Shown: in pieces, positions 54,658 through 63,910 of the stretch
How positions within the stretch are numbered: the stretch's first letter is position 1
Layout: each line of letters opens with the position of its first letter
Assembly (NCBI RefSeq): GCF_024580735.1
Contig: NZ_JANIJX010000005.1
Coordinates: 1-64,000, forward strand
Length of the DNA stretch: 64,000 nucleotides
Direction: 5' to 3'
DNA from: Brevibacterium moorei
GTDB taxonomy: Bacteria > Actinomycetota > Actinomycetes > Actinomycetales > Brevibacteriaceae
Position numbers and translations under genes: made by a program
Notes under the pieces: model-generated
What the model was told of the DNA's origin: nothing
The model's input: only the letters and a program-made list of their open reading frames with translations
The model's database searches: none

Positions 54658-56265
54658 TTGTTTGACTCTCTGTCCGATAGGTTGTCGGCGACCTTCAGGA
54701 ACCTGCGCGGCAAGGGCCGGCTGTCGGAAGCCGACGTTGACGCCACCATCCGCGAGATCCGCCGTGCCCTGCTCGACGCGGACGTCGCCCTGGCCGTGGT
54801 CCGCGCCTTCACGGGGCGGGTCCGTGAACGCGCGCTGAGTGAAGAGGTCTCCAAGGCGCTCAATCCCGGCCAGCAGGTCGTCAAGATCGTCAACGACGAA
54901 CTCATTGGGATCCTCGGTGGGCAGACCAGGCGGATCCAGTTCGCCAAACGCCCACCCACGGTCATCATGCTGGCCGGCTTGCAGGGTGCGGGTAAGACCA
55001 CCCTGGCGGGCAAGCTGGCCCACTGGCTCAAATCCGACGGCCACCGTCCCATGCTGGTGGCGGCCGACCTGCAGCGACCCAACGCGGTCAATCAGCTGCA
55101 GGTCGTGGGCGAACGCGCGGGCGCCTTCGTCTACGCGCCCGAACCGGGCAATGGCGTGGGCGATCCGGTGCAGGTCGCCAAGGACTCCATCGAGGTCGCG
55201 AAGTCCAAGCTCTACGACGTGGTCGTCGTCGACACCGCGGGCCGCTTGGGCATCGATGAGGAACTGATGCAGCAGGCCGCGGACATCCGCGCCGCCGTCA
55301 ACCCCGACGAGGTCCTGTTCGTCATCGACGCGATGATCGGCCAGGATGCGGTCGCCACAGCCCAGGCCTTCAACGAGGGCGTTGACTTCACCGGCGTGGT
55401 CCTTTCGAAGCTCGACGGCGATTCCCGCGGCGGCGCGGCACTGTCGGTGGCCGAGGTGACCGGCAAGCCGATCATGTTCGCCTCCACGGGTGAGGGCATG
55501 ACGGACTTCGAGCAGTTCCACCCGGACCGGATGGCCGACCGGATCCTCGATATGGGCGATATCCTCACCCTGATCGAGCAGGCCGAGAAGACCTTCGACG
55601 AGAAGGAAGCGGAGAAGCTCGCCAAGAAGGTCGAAAAGGGCGAGGACTTCGACCTCAACGACTTCCTGACCCAGATGTCGGCCCTGAAGAAGATGGGCTC
55701 GCTGAAGAAGATGCTGGGCATGATGCCCGGGATGAACCAGTTCCGCGAGCAGCTTGACGCCTTCGATGAACGTGAGATCGACCGCATCGAGGCGATCGTG
55801 CGCTCCATGACACCGCAGGAGCGGAGCAATCCGCGCATCCTCAACGGATCGCGGCGCACCCGCATCGCCAAGGGCTCCGGCACGACCGTGACCGCGGTCA
55901 ACCAGCTGATGGACCGTTTCTCCCAGGCACAGAAGATGATGCGCCAGATGGGCAAGAAGGGCGGCCGGGGGATGCCCGGAATGGGCGGCGGAATGCCCGG
56001 GATGCCCGCAATGCCGGGGATGCCCACCGGCGGCGGTGGCACGAAGAAGAGCTCGAAGAAGAAGGGCAATAAGAAGAAGGGCGGCAAGTCCGGCAATCCG
56101 GCCAAGCGGGCGGAGGAAGCGCGCCAGGCACAGTTGCGCCGCGAGGGCAAGACGCCCGACCCCGTCGGCTCGGCCTTCGGCGGCATCGATATGGGTGGCG
56201 AAGAGGAGTTCGACCTGAGCAAGTTGCCCAAGGGCTTCGGCGGCTTCGGGACTGGCAAGAAGTAA
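54658..56265 (+). CDS. ffh: Signal recognition particle protein Ffh
   Basis: The 535-residue SRP GTPase starts at TTG 54658 (AAAGGA about 7 nt upstream), giving [13 protein letters not shown] as expected. The G domain has [22 protein letters not shown] and [10 protein letters not shown]. The methionine-rich M domain binds SRP RNA. The C-terminal tail is unusually long: a Gly-Met-Pro repeat, then Lys-rich and acidic parts. Confidence 0.96.
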   Translation: MFDSLSDRLSATFRNLRGKGRLSEADVDATIREIRRALLDADVALAVVRAFTGRVRERALSEEVSKALNPGQQVVKIVNDELIGILGGQTRRIQFAKRPPTVIMLAGLQGAGKTTLAGKLAHWLKSDGHRPMLVAADLQRPNAVNQLQVVGERAGAFVYAPEPGNGVGDPVQVAKDSIEVAKSKLYDVVVVDTAGRLGIDEELMQQAADIRAAVNPDEVLFVIDAMIGQDAVATAQAFNEGVDFTGVVLSKLDGDSRGGAALSVAEVTGKPIMFASTGEGMTDFEQFHPDRMADRILDMGDILTLIEQAEKTFDEKEAEKLAKKVEKGEDFDLNDFLTQMSALKKMGSLKKMLGMMPGMNQFREQLDAFDEREIDRIEAIVRSMTPQERSNPRILNGSRRTRIAKGSGTTVTAVNQLMDRFSQAQKMMRQMGKKGGRGMPGMGGGMPGMPAMPGMPTGGGGTKKSSKKKGNKKKGGKSGNPAKRAEEARQAQLRREGKTPDPVGSAFGGIDMGGEEEFDLSKLPKGFGGFGTGKK

Positions 56266-56414
56266 GTGCTTCTGGCATAATAAACACTTGTACTCGAGTG
56301 CTGTCGGGACCCTCTCAACCTGGGCTTCACTCAAGAACACGGACGAACTACACCTCCCAACCCCACGGGACGGGGTGTGCGCCCACCCTATTGATAAAAG
56401 GAGACACCACTAAA

Positions 56415-56834
56415 GTGGCAGTCAAGATTCGCCTGACCCGCATCGGCAAGATCCGTGCACCCTTCTACCGCGTTGTCGTCGCCGATTCGCACACCCGCCG
56501 TGATGGCCGTGCGATCGAGCAGATCGGCATCTACCAGCCCACGCACAACCCTTCGGTCATCGAGATCGATTCGGAGCGCGCGCAGTACTGGCTGGGCGTC
56601 GGTGCACAGCCCACCGAGCAGGTCAAGAAGCTGCTGAAGCTGACCGGTGACTGGGCCAAGTTCAAGGGCTACAAGGACACCACCAGCCGCGTGAAGGCGC
56701 AGCCGGAAAAGGCCGCCTACGTGGCCCCGGAGGGCAAGTCGGTCATCAAGGAAGCGATCACCCCCAAGGGTGGCGACGACGCTGCTGAGGCTCCCGCGCA
56801 GGAAGCCGCCGCAGAAGAGACCGCTGAGGCCTGA
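56415..56834 (+). CDS. rpsP: Ribosomal protein S16
   Basis: The 139-residue small-subunit protein begins [24 protein letters not shown] from GTG 56415, with AAGGAG 11 nt upstream. The tail of about 40 residues is Ala/Glu-rich, longer than the E. coli protein but common in actinobacteria. It is followed at once by khpA. Confidence 0.97.
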   Translation: MAVKIRLTRIGKIRAPFYRVVVADSHTRRDGRAIEQIGIYQPTHNPSVIEIDSERAQYWLGVGAQPTEQVKKLLKLTGDWAKFKGYKDTTSRVKAQPEKAAYVAPEGKSVIKEAITPKGGDDAAEAPAQEAAAEETAEA

Positions 56835-56836
56835 GC

Positions 56837-57067
56837 ATGCTCGACAAGGCTTTGGAGCACTTGGTCCGCGGAATCGTGGACTATCCCGATGATGTCACCA
56901 TCAAGGAACGCCATGGGCACCGTGGCACGACTCTGGAAGTCCGGGTCCACCCGGATGACCTGGGCCGCGTGATCGGCCGGTCCGGTCGCACAGCCAAGGC
57001 GCTGCGCACCGTGATCAACGCCCTGGCCGCCCCGGACAACATCCGGGTCGACCTCATCGAGTCCTGA
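56837..57067 (+). CDS. khpA: KH-domain RNA-binding protein KhpA
   Basis: The 76-residue protein is a single KH domain with the GxxG loop in RVIGRSGRTAKALRTVI. It lies 2 nt after rpsP. KhpA-type proteins bind RNA broadly and are usually found in the rpsP-rimM-trmD region. Confidence 0.93.
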   Translation: MLDKALEHLVRGIVDYPDDVTIKERHGHRGTTLEVRVHPDDLGRVIGRSGRTAKALRTVINALAAPDNIRVDLIES

Positions 57068-57090
57068 GCTTTCAGTCATAGCAGTTCGAT

Positions 57091-57120
57091 CCGCCGTCCC
57101 GGGTTCACCCGGGGCGGCGG
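57091..57120 (+). terminator. Terminator after khpA
   Basis: CCGCCGTCCCGGG-TTCA-CCCGGGGCGGCGG is a 13-bp stem with one G-U pair, followed by TTTGCTGTCT. It stands 23 nt after khpA. Confidence 0.8.
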
Positions 57121-57138
57121 TTTGCTGTCTACCGGCCG

Positions 57139-57166
57139 TTGGCATTGCCCGTGCAGCCGATAAAAT
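57139..57166 (+). promoter_or_regulatory. rimM-trmD promoter
   Basis: TTGGCA (57139-57144) and TAAAAT (57161-57166) are spaced by 16 nt. RNA would start near 57173, leaving a 50-nt leader before rimM. With the upstream terminator this separates rimM-trmD from rpsP-khpA. Confidence 0.6.
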
Positions 57167-57224
57167 CGTGGCAGAGCATTCCTTCTTATACCGCCGTCCC
57201 CAACACCGAACAGAGGCAGAACAC

Positions 57225-57749
57225 ATGAGCCAGGTCGTCGCCCGGATGGGCAAGCCCCACGGAATCCGTGGAGAGGTCACCGTCGAGGTCCGCACCGACG
57301 ACCCCGATTCCCGGTTCGTTCCCGATGCACAGTTCGGCACCGACCCCGACGTGGGAACCCTGACGCTGACCCGGGCGCGCTGGCATCAGAACCGGCTGCT
57401 GCTGTCCTTTGCCGAGGTGGCGGACCGCAACCGCGCGGAGGAGCTGCGCAATACCATGCTGATCGTCGACGATGACGACGTCGTCGAGGACGATGCCTGG
57501 TACATCGAGGACCTGGTGGGCGCCCAGGTCTACCTGGTGGATGCCGGACCGGACGCACAGCCGGTGGGCGAGGTCGTGGAGGTCACCCCAGGTGCGGTAC
57601 AGGACCTGCTGCACGTGCGCCTGGCCGGCGGGACCGAGTCCCTGGTGCCCTTCGTCGAACAGATCGTGCCGGTGGTGGACCCGGAGGCCGGGCGGGTGGA
57701 GATCGACCCACCGGTGGGGCTGCTGGACCTGGGCCAGGCGGAGGACTGA
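57225..57749 (+). CDS. rimM: Ribosome maturation factor RimM
   Basis: The 174-residue protein helps 30S assembly by binding S19. Its beta-barrel domain starts VVARMGKPHGIRGEV, and the PRC-barrel domain contains WYIEDLVGAQVYL. CAGAGGCAG precedes ATG 57225. It is followed 3 nt later by trmD. Confidence 0.95.
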   Translation: MSQVVARMGKPHGIRGEVTVEVRTDDPDSRFVPDAQFGTDPDVGTLTLTRARWHQNRLLLSFAEVADRNRAEELRNTMLIVDDDDVVEDDAWYIEDLVGAQVYLVDAGPDAQPVGEVVEVTPGAVQDLLHVRLAGGTESLVPFVEQIVPVVDPEAGRVEIDPPVGLLDLGQAED

Positions 57750-57752
57750 ACC

Positions 57753-58604
57753 GTGCGCATCGACGTCTTCTCGATCTTCCCCGACTATCTGGAACCGCTG
57801 AAGCTCTCCCTGATCGGCCGCGCCATCGAGGACGGACAACTGGCCCTGCAGGTCCACGATCTGCGGGACTTCACCCATGATCGGCACCGCACCGTCGACG
57901 ACACCCCCTACGGCGGGGGAGCCGGCATGGTGATGAAGCCCGAACCCTGGGGTGAGGCGCTGGACACCATGCTGGCGGCTCCCCTCGGTGGGCCGGAGGG
58001 GGAATCGGCAGGGGAGGGCGCCGAACGGCCGGTACTGCTGGTGCCCAGCCCCGCCGGCGTGCGGTTCACTCAGGCGCAGGCGCACGAACTGGCCGGCCGG
58101 GACCATCTGGTGTTCGCCTGTGGGCGTTACGAGGGAATCGACCAGAGGGTGATCGACTGGGCCCATGAGGGCTTCGACGTGCGCTTCGTGTCCCTGGGCG
58201 ACTATGTGCTCAACGGGGGAGAGGTCGCCGCGATGGTCATCATCGAGGCCGTGGCCCGGCTGATCCCAGGTGTGATCGGCAATCCGGAGTCCTTGGAAGA
58301 GGAGAGCCACGAAGACGGGCTGTTGGAGTACCCCGTCTACACCAAGCCGAACACCTGGCGGGAGCGGCAGGTGCCGGAGATCCTGTTGGGCGGCAACCAC
58401 GGTGCGATCGCCCGGTGGCGGCGCGAGCGCAGCCTGGAGCGCACGGCCCGCACCCGCCCCGACCTGCTGGAGTTCCTGGACCCTGCGAACCTGGACAAGA
58501 AGGACCGGAAGTTCCTCGAGGAACTGCGGGTGGAATTGCTCGAGCAGGACGCGCCCGAGGCCGTTGAAGCCGGGCTGCCCGGGCAATCCTCTGGCATTGA
58601 CTGA
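57753..58604 (+). CDS. trmD: tRNA (guanine37-N1)-methyltransferase
   Basis: The 283-residue SPOUT enzyme methylates G37. [16 protein letters not shown], '[18 protein letters not shown]' and the knot region '[19 protein letters not shown]' are diagnostic. It starts at GTG 57753 directly after rimM. The C-terminal tail is about 35 residues longer than in E. coli. Confidence 0.96.
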   Translation: MRIDVFSIFPDYLEPLKLSLIGRAIEDGQLALQVHDLRDFTHDRHRTVDDTPYGGGAGMVMKPEPWGEALDTMLAAPLGGPEGESAGEGAERPVLLVPSPAGVRFTQAQAHELAGRDHLVFACGRYEGIDQRVIDWAHEGFDVRFVSLGDYVLNGGEVAAMVIIEAVARLIPGVIGNPESLEEESHEDGLLEYPVYTKPNTWRERQVPEILLGGNHGAIARWRRERSLERTARTRPDLLEFLDPANLDKKDRKFLEELRVELLEQDAPEAVEAGLPGQSSGID

Positions 58605-58609
58605 CTGGG

Positions 58610-59188
58610 ATGATCACTCGGGTTCCCGATGCACAAGTCCACTGGTTCACTGGCTGGGTCGAGTCGACGGATTCGATCCCAGACGACCGGTTCGCGCGGT
58701 GGATTGTGCTGCTGCATCCCGGCACCACCTTCGTCGAGGACGATCGGTTCCCAATCCAGTCCCCGAACGTCGAACCTGCGGTTGACGAAGACCTATCAGA
58801 TGAACAGGCTGCGGTGCTCGATCATGTCCTACTGGACTATGCGGGTCCCGACGCCATCTGCGATTTCGCTTTGTATGCGGGGTATTTCGATGAAAAGGAC
58901 CGGGGGCGGTCCAGCGGCTTCCTAGAGCCGGAAAACACCTGGTACCAAGGCAGACTGAACTATGTTCTGTTGTCCGGAGAGCTCGCGGACTGCACCTTCG
59001 CAGCGGTTCGGCGGCGCTGGGGCGATGTCCACTTCACCGAACTGAGTTATCTGTGGGCCAGGGACCATTCCTGGTTCCTGGCCTCAACCGCGGACACCTG
59101 CGTCACCGTCGTCGGCTGTAATGACGGGCTGGCAGCGGCCCTGCTTGCGGAACCGTTGCTGAACCCTCATGAGTGGATCCGTGACTGA
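58610..59188 (+). CDS. Uncharacterised acidic protein between trmD and rplS
   Basis: The 192-residue protein is acidic and Trp/Tyr-rich with a possible helical middle part. It has no signal peptide or membrane helix. It starts 5 nt after trmD and has no obvious ribosome-binding site, so coupling is likely. No family is recognised. Its place between two conserved translation genes suggests insertion in this lineage. Confidence 0.6.
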   Translation: MITRVPDAQVHWFTGWVESTDSIPDDRFARWIVLLHPGTTFVEDDRFPIQSPNVEPAVDEDLSDEQAAVLDHVLLDYAGPDAICDFALYAGYFDEKDRGRSSGFLEPENTWYQGRLNYVLLSGELADCTFAAVRRRWGDVHFTELSYLWARDHSWFLASTADTCVTVVGCNDGLAAALLAEPLLNPHEWIRD

Positions 59189-59263
59189 CACGGTCCTGCG
59201 GGGTTGGTATCGTGAACTGCAAGGCGGCTTGTTCCTACACCAAATGATCAGTGGTGATTGTTC

Positions 59264-59464
59264 ATGGTTCTGCGAATCCTGTTGGGAGTGACGTTCTCGC
59301 TGGTCCTCCTCGGCCAGGTGATCGGTCCGATTCTGGGTGGCCCGTGGGGCTGGGTGCAGACGGTGCTGACGGCGGTGTCCGTCATCGGACTGGTGAATGT
59401 GGTGTTCTTGTGGAACCGGATCGCGCGCACCGGTTCCAATGCTGAGGAACACGGTCCGGCGTAG
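59264..59464 (+). CDS. Small two-helix membrane protein
   Basis: The 66-residue protein from ATG 59264 consists of two membrane helices around GPILGGPWGW and a charged tail. An alternative TTG start lies 6 nt upstream. There is no strong ribosome-binding site. Function is unknown. Confidence 0.55.
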   Translation: MVLRILLGVTFSLVLLGQVIGPILGGPWGWVQTVLTAVSVIGLVNVVFLWNRIARTGSNAEEHGPA

Positions 59465-59526
59465 AGCTCGGCCGGGTCCGCGTAGCTCAGGTCCTCGACC
59501 AGGCCCTGTGAAGCGTCTCACCTCAC

Positions 59527-59792
59527 TTGAGTGGGTGCGGGTGCTGGGCTAGAGTTGTCTATTGCGTTTGTTGGCGTTCGGCCTGCCTCGGAGGGCCGGA
59601 AGCCTACGGTGCCGGGCCCGCTCGGATGAGTGGGGCCTCGGCCCGGTTCAGGGACGGACCGCCGGAATTCCCGCAAGGGGGCCTCGGAGTCCGGCTCGGC
59701 GGACGAATCACACCCTTTCGCGCCCGGGTGACCGGTGTGCGGAGCCTGATTGATGTTGAAGTGATCCGGGGCATGACAACAGGAGAAGAAAC
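59527..59792 (+). promoter_or_regulatory. rplS promoter and long leader
   Basis: TTGAGT (59527-59532) and TAGAGT (59550-59555) are 17 nt apart, giving a start near 59562. The leader of about 230 nt has no credible gene. It contains GC-rich inverted segments, such as the CCGGGCC near 59615 with GGCCCGG near 59645, so structured RNA control of L19 is possible. The interval 59465-59526 holds nothing recognisable. Confidence 0.55.
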
Positions 59793-60134
59793 ATGCAGAA
59801 GCTTGATTTCCTCGACGCCAAGTCGATGAAGCAGGACGTCCCGGCCTTCCGCGCCGGCGACACCGTCGAACTCGATGTGCGCGTTATCGAAGGTAACCGC
59901 TCGCGTATCCAGAAGTTCAAGGGCATCGTCATCCGCCGTCAGGGCGAAGGCGTGCGCGAAACCTTCACGGTCCGCAAGATCAGCTTCGGCGTCGGTGTGG
60001 AGCGTACCTTCCCGGTGCACGCCCCGACGGTCGAGAAGATCGCGGTTCTCACGCGCGGTGACGTGCGTCGTGCGAAGCTGTACTACCTGCGCGACCTGCG
60101 CGGCAAGGCAGCCCGCATCAAGGAAAAGCGCTGA
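59793..60134 (+). CDS. rplS: Ribosomal protein L19
   Basis: The 113-residue large-subunit protein lies at the 30S-50S interface. [20 protein letters not shown], '[19 protein letters not shown]' and [17 protein letters not shown] are diagnostic. AGGAGAAG precedes ATG 59793. Confidence 0.97.
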   Translation: MQKLDFLDAKSMKQDVPAFRAGDTVELDVRVIEGNRSRIQKFKGIVIRRQGEGVRETFTVRKISFGVGVERTFPVHAPTVEKIAVLTRGDVRRAKLYYLRDLRGKAARIKEKR

Positions 60135-60154
60135 TCCGCTCTTCCTCACACCAC

Positions 60155-60742
60155 TTGGGTGCGCGTCCGTCACGGGCGCGCACCCTTGTGCTATCCGGGC
60201 TGGGCCTGATCGTCGCCGCACTGCTGCTGGCCGGCGCCCTGCGCGCCTTCGTCGTCCAGACGTTCACAGTGCCCACCGCCTCGATGGAACCGACCCTGCA
60301 CGCGGGCCAACGAGTCTGGGTGTGGCGCCCGGCGGGCCTGGCCCACACCGTTGAGCGCGGCGATCTGGTCGTCATCGACGGAAGGGGTTCCTTCATCGCA
60401 GCCCACCGGCCCGATCTGCCACACCAGGTGGCCGGCTGGTTCGGCTTGGGCCCACGTGACGTGTTCTACGTGAAACGGGTGATCGGCGTCGCCGGGGACC
60501 GGGTGACCTGCTGCAGCCCGGATGGGCGTCTGAAGATCAACGGGAAAGCCGTCGACGAACCCTATGTGACCCTGGCTCAGAAGGCCTCGAAGCAGACCTT
60601 CGACGTCGAGGTTCCCGCCGGACGGATCTGGCTGATGGGGGACAACCGCGACGATTCGACCGACTCCCGGGCCCTGTTGGGCTCGCCGGGCGGCGGGATG
60701 ATCGATCAGCGCACCGTGCTGGGAACCGTTATCGGGCACTGA
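60155..60742 (+). CDS. lepB: Signal peptidase I (first copy)
   Basis: The 195-residue membrane protease has one N-terminal helix, catalytic Ser43 in PTASMEPTL and Lys107 in YVKRVIGVAGD, with box E GDNRDDSTDSR. The TTG start at 60155 has no ribosome-binding site and includes the terminator hairpin of rplS; GTG 60188 is an alternative that would remove 11 residues. Two signal peptidases lie 0.6 kb apart, as in several actinobacteria. Confidence 0.9.
   Translation: MGARPSRARTLVLSGLGLIVAALLLAGALRAFVVQTFTVPTASMEPTLHAGQRVWVWRPAGLAHTVERGDLVVIDGRGSFIAAHRPDLPHQVAGWFGLGPRDVFYVKRVIGVAGDRVTCCSPDGRLKINGKAVDEPYVTLAQKASKQTFDVEVPAGRIWLMGDNRDDSTDSRALLGSPGGGMIDQRTVLGTVIGH
60157..60185 (+). terminator. rplS terminator overlapping the lepB start
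   Basis: A 13-bp stem (60157-60169 with 60173-60185, one G-U pair) with loop TCA is followed by TTGTGCT. It begins 22 nt after rplS and lies inside the first codons of the longer signal-peptidase reading. Confidence 0.65.
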
Positions 60743-60836
60743 AGTGCGGGCGCTGCGGCTTGCCGGTACGTTCCGGGACGGTTCTCCTGGTCTGCTCGCC
60801 ATTGCGGATGGTGATCGGGGAAGGTTGAATGGGGTG

Positions 60837-61274
60837 ATGTTGGGGAAAAAGCCACTGTTGCGTATCTGCCTTGTGCTGCCACTGTTCCTCCTGGCATCGT
60901 GCGCTTCGGCGCAGTCCTCGGGTAGCTCTTCTCAGCACGTGACAGCCGATGCGCCGGGGCCCAGTCCTGCCCCGGAGGAACAGCACGACGACCTGCATTC
61001 GGAGCACACCATCGATTGGTCGGGGCTCAAGATACTCGACGCACACCGTATCGGACTGTCGTTCATCTCCGGCACATCCGAGTGCTTTGGCTACCGGACT
61101 GTCTTAAGGGAATCGGCCCAGACCATCAGCATCGCGCTGATCGAAGGAGCCCGGCCCGCTGCCCCGGAGGCGTGTACTGCCGAAGGTGCGGAGTCCACCA
61201 TCATCGTGACCACCGAACGGCCGGTCGGAAAGCGAAGCGTGGAGAAGTTGGACGATCCGGAGCTCAAACCCTGA
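60837..61274 (+). CDS. Small lipoprotein between two signal peptidases
   Basis: The 145-residue protein from ATG 60837 has a signal peptide ending in the lipobox LASC (Cys18 region), a Ser/Pro/His-rich linker and a compact body with two Cys (SECFGYR and PEACTAEG) that may form a disulfide. It should sit outside the membrane. No family is recognised. Confidence 0.65.
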   Translation: MLGKKPLLRICLVLPLFLLASCASAQSSGSSSQHVTADAPGPSPAPEEQHDDLHSEHTIDWSGLKILDAHRIGLSFISGTSECFGYRTVLRESAQTISIALIEGARPAAPEACTAEGAESTIIVTTERPVGKRSVEKLDDPELKP

Positions 61275-61361
61275 GGGCCGGCGAGATGGACCGTGATCTG
61301 GCCCGTGCCCCGGCTTGGGACACAGGCCCCACACAGTCCGAGACCGGTAGACTTGACCGTT

Positions 61362-62189
61362 GTGAGTTCAGCCAGTCAGGTACCCGCGGCGCGCGGGCGA
61401 AAAGACCAAGCGAGACAGCCGAAGACCCCGGCACAGAAATTCTGGGGTGGCGTACGCGAGGTCGTCATCATCCTCATCATCGCCCTCCTGCTGTCCACGG
61501 GGATCAAGACCTGGGTTATGCGGTCCTTCTTCATCCCCTCGGAGTCCATGGAGGACACCCTCCAGGTGCACGACCACATCCTGGTCAACCAACTGCCGTG
61601 GAACCACCCCAAGCGCGGGGACATCGTCGTCTTCGACGATCCGGGCGGCTGGCTGGGACAGTCGACGATCGACGAGTACAAGCCCAATCCCGTCCTCGAA
61701 TTCATCGGCCTGGTCCCCGCCGATGCCGGCCAACAGCTGATCAAACGCGTGATCGGCGTGGGCGGCGACCACGTGGTGTGCTGCGATGAGCAGAGCCGCA
61801 TCACCGTCAACGGCCAGCCGATCGACGAAACCTACCTGTCCTCGGGCATCGAACCGTCCTCTATGGCCTTCAATGTCCGCGTCCCGGCCGGACACTACTG
61901 GGTGATGGGCGACAACCGCTCGAACTCGGCGGACTCGCGCTACAACCAGGAATCGGCTGGCGGGCCCTTCGTGCCGGAGGACAATATCGTCGGCCAGGCC
62001 TTCGCCATCAACTGGCCCTCGAACCGGATGCGCATCCTGCGCAACCCCAGCGAGGTCTTCGCCAAGGTACCGGACACGGACCCGGGAGAGGACCCGGCCG
62101 GCGGCGACGGCGACGCCGGTGGACTGAGAGACACCGGTAAGTCCAGTTCGGCACCCACGCTGTCCGACACGATGGCGACGAATCGATGA
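61362..62189 (+). CDS. lepB: Signal peptidase I (second copy)
   Basis: The 275-residue enzyme cuts signal peptides after translocation. One N-terminal helix precedes Ser62 in IPSESMEDTL; Lys128 lies in LIKRVIGVGGD, and box E is GDNRSNSADSR. The start is GTG 61362 with TAGACT (61348-61353) 8 nt upstream, so leaderless translation is likely. The C-terminal tail is acidic and disordered. It overlaps rnhB by the ATGA arrangement. Confidence 0.94.
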   Translation: MSSASQVPAARGRKDQARQPKTPAQKFWGGVREVVIILIIALLLSTGIKTWVMRSFFIPSESMEDTLQVHDHILVNQLPWNHPKRGDIVVFDDPGGWLGQSTIDEYKPNPVLEFIGLVPADAGQQLIKRVIGVGGDHVVCCDEQSRITVNGQPIDETYLSSGIEPSSMAFNVRVPAGHYWVMGDNRSNSADSRYNQESAGGPFVPEDNIVGQAFAINWPSNRMRILRNPSEVFAKVPDTDPGEDPAGGDGDAGGLRDTGKSSSAPTLSDTMATNR

Positions 62190-62878
62190 GGCGGACGCAT
62201 CGGGGGCTGACCGACCTGACCCTGGAACGCGAACTGCTGGCGTCCGGAATCGAGTCCGTCATCGGCATGGACGAGGTGGGCCGCGGTTGCATCGCAGGGC
62301 CCGTCGGGGTCGGTGCGGCCCGGTTCGATTTACCCACCCTGCTGGCAGGCGAGGCTCCGGAGTCCCGAATCCCCGCCGGCCTGGACGACTCGAAGAAACT
62401 CAGCGCCACGGCGCGCACCAGCATGGTCGAGGCCATCGCCGGCTGGAACCCGCACACCGCGGTGGCCTACGCCCAGCCGGCGGAGATCGACGCGCTCGGC
62501 ATCAGCCTGGCCCTGTGCCTGGCCGGCCGCCGGGCACTCTCCCAGCTGACGCCGGCGGACCTGGTGCTCCTCGACGGGAGCTTCGACTGGCTCTCGCAGA
62601 ACCTGACCCTGGATGCGGCGGCGGTCTTCGGACCCTCGGCCGAGGTCCCGGTCCCGCCGGTGCGCACCTTCGTCAAGGGCGATGGCACCTATGTCACGAT
62701 CGCCGCGGCCAGTGTGGTCGCCAAGGTGGCCCGCGATGAGCTCATGCACGCCCTGGCCGTGGATTTCCCCGGCTATGGATGGGAATCCAATGCCGGCTAC
62801 CCGAGCCCGGCGCACAAGGCCGCCGTCGCACAGCTGGGCATCACCTCCCACCACCGGCGGTCCTTCAAACTGCGCTGA
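62186..62878 (+). CDS. rnhB: Ribonuclease HII
   Basis: The 230-residue enzyme removes ribonucleotides from DNA. The metal site begins with Asp29-Glu30 in GMDEVGRGCIAGP, and LDDSKKLS, 'VKGDGTYVTIAAASVVAKV' and HKAAVAQLG follow. It is coupled to the second lepB. Confidence 0.95.
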   Translation: MRRTHRGLTDLTLERELLASGIESVIGMDEVGRGCIAGPVGVGAARFDLPTLLAGEAPESRIPAGLDDSKKLSATARTSMVEAIAGWNPHTAVAYAQPAEIDALGISLALCLAGRRALSQLTPADLVLLDGSFDWLSQNLTLDAAAVFGPSAEVPVPPVRTFVKGDGTYVTIAAASVVAKVARDELMHALAVDFPGYGWESNAGYPSPAHKAAVAQLGITSHHRRSFKLR

Positions 62879-62924
62879 GCGCGCCGGGCGGACCCGGCTA
62901 CTACCGATCGATTAGGATGGCGCC

Positions 62925-63239
62925 ATGAGTGCAGAGGACCTCGACGATTTCGAAGCCGATATGGAGATGTCGCTGTACCGGGAGTACCGCGACATCCTGC
63001 CGTTGTTCACCTATGTCGTGGAAACCGAACGCCGGTTCTACCTGTGCAATTCCGTCGACCTCAAGGCGCATCACGAATCCGATGACGTGTACTTCGAACT
63101 GAGCCTGGGCGACGCCTGGGTCTGGGACACGTTCCGCTCAGCCCGCTTCGTCAAGCAGGTCCACGTCTTCACGTTCAAGGACGTCAACGTCGAAGAGATC
63201 GCCAAATCGGACTTGGAGCCGCCCAGCGCCCTGCGCTGA
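62925..63239 (+). CDS. DUF2469 protein
   Basis: The 104-residue acidic protein matches the actinobacterial DUF2469 family by MSAEDLDDFEADMEMSLYRE and the central 'ETERRFYLCNSVDLKAH'. It lies between rnhB and yraN as in streptomycetes and mycobacteria. TAGGAT (62913-62918) is 6 nt before the ATG, so it is probably leaderless. Function is unknown. Confidence 0.93.
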   Translation: MSAEDLDDFEADMEMSLYREYRDILPLFTYVVETERRFYLCNSVDLKAHHESDDVYFELSLGDAWVWDTFRSARFVKQVHVFTFKDVNVEEIAKSDLEPPSALR

Positions 63240-63559
63240 ACCTCCGTGAACTCGCCTGGTGTCTCGGCACGCCGGGCTCCACCGCACCGGCCGGTCTCCA
63301 CCACACCGACTGGGCTCCGGCGATCGGTGCATCATCGACCTGTGGACGCCGGGCGACCGCGGCGTCACCGGCCGGTGGACGGCCCGATGCCGGACTGGTC
63401 ACAGCCCTATTCGGCACGATCTGCCCGCAAATGTGCCGCACCAGAGTCAACTGCACGAGCGTCCCACCGTGCGTCCTCGGCCCTGTGGAACCCCATGCAT
63501 CGTCCACAGGGGACGCATGACCCCTGGCCGGAGCGAACCGGTCCCTGCACCCTGGGGCC
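63240..63559 (+). other. Gene-free interval with one hairpin
   Basis: No credible coding frame is seen in these 320 bases. CCCTGTGGA (63481-63489) pairs with TCCACAGGG (63503-63511) around a 13-nt loop; it may end the DUF2469 transcript or mark the yraN leader. No promoter is convincing. Confidence 0.45.
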
Positions 63560-63910
63560 ATGACGAATCAGACGGTGGGACGCACGGGGGAGGACCTGGC
63601 CACGGCCTTCCTTGAGGCCAAGGGCTGGGAGATCGTGCAGCGCAACTGGCGCTGCCGCTTAGGCGAAATCGACATCGTGGCCCGCGAGGGACGCACCCTG
63701 GTTTTCGTCGAGGTCAAGACCCGCACCTCGGTGCGCTCCGGCCACCCCCTGGAGGCGATCGGCTACTCCAAGCTGCAACGGCTGCGCCGACTGGCCGGCG
63801 CCTGGCTGAGCGAACACCGGACCTGGGAGCCCCAGATCCGGATCGATGCGATCGGTATCGTGCTGGGTCCCGGCGATCCGCTGATCACCCACGTCGAGGC
63901 CGCGCAATGA
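63560..63910 (+). CDS. yraN: YraN/UPF0102 nuclease-fold protein
   Basis: The 116-residue protein has the predicted Holliday-junction-resolvase-like fold: 'GRTGEDLATAFLEAKGWEI', then LGEIDIVAREGRTLVFVEVKTR with the Asp, Glu and Lys residues of the nuclease core. It overlaps comM by the ATGA arrangement, as in many actinobacteria. Confidence 0.94.
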   Translation: MTNQTVGRTGEDLATAFLEAKGWEIVQRNWRCRLGEIDIVAREGRTLVFVEVKTRTSVRSGHPLEAIGYSKLQRLRRLAGAWLSEHRTWEPQIRIDAIGIVLGPGDPLITHVEAAQ

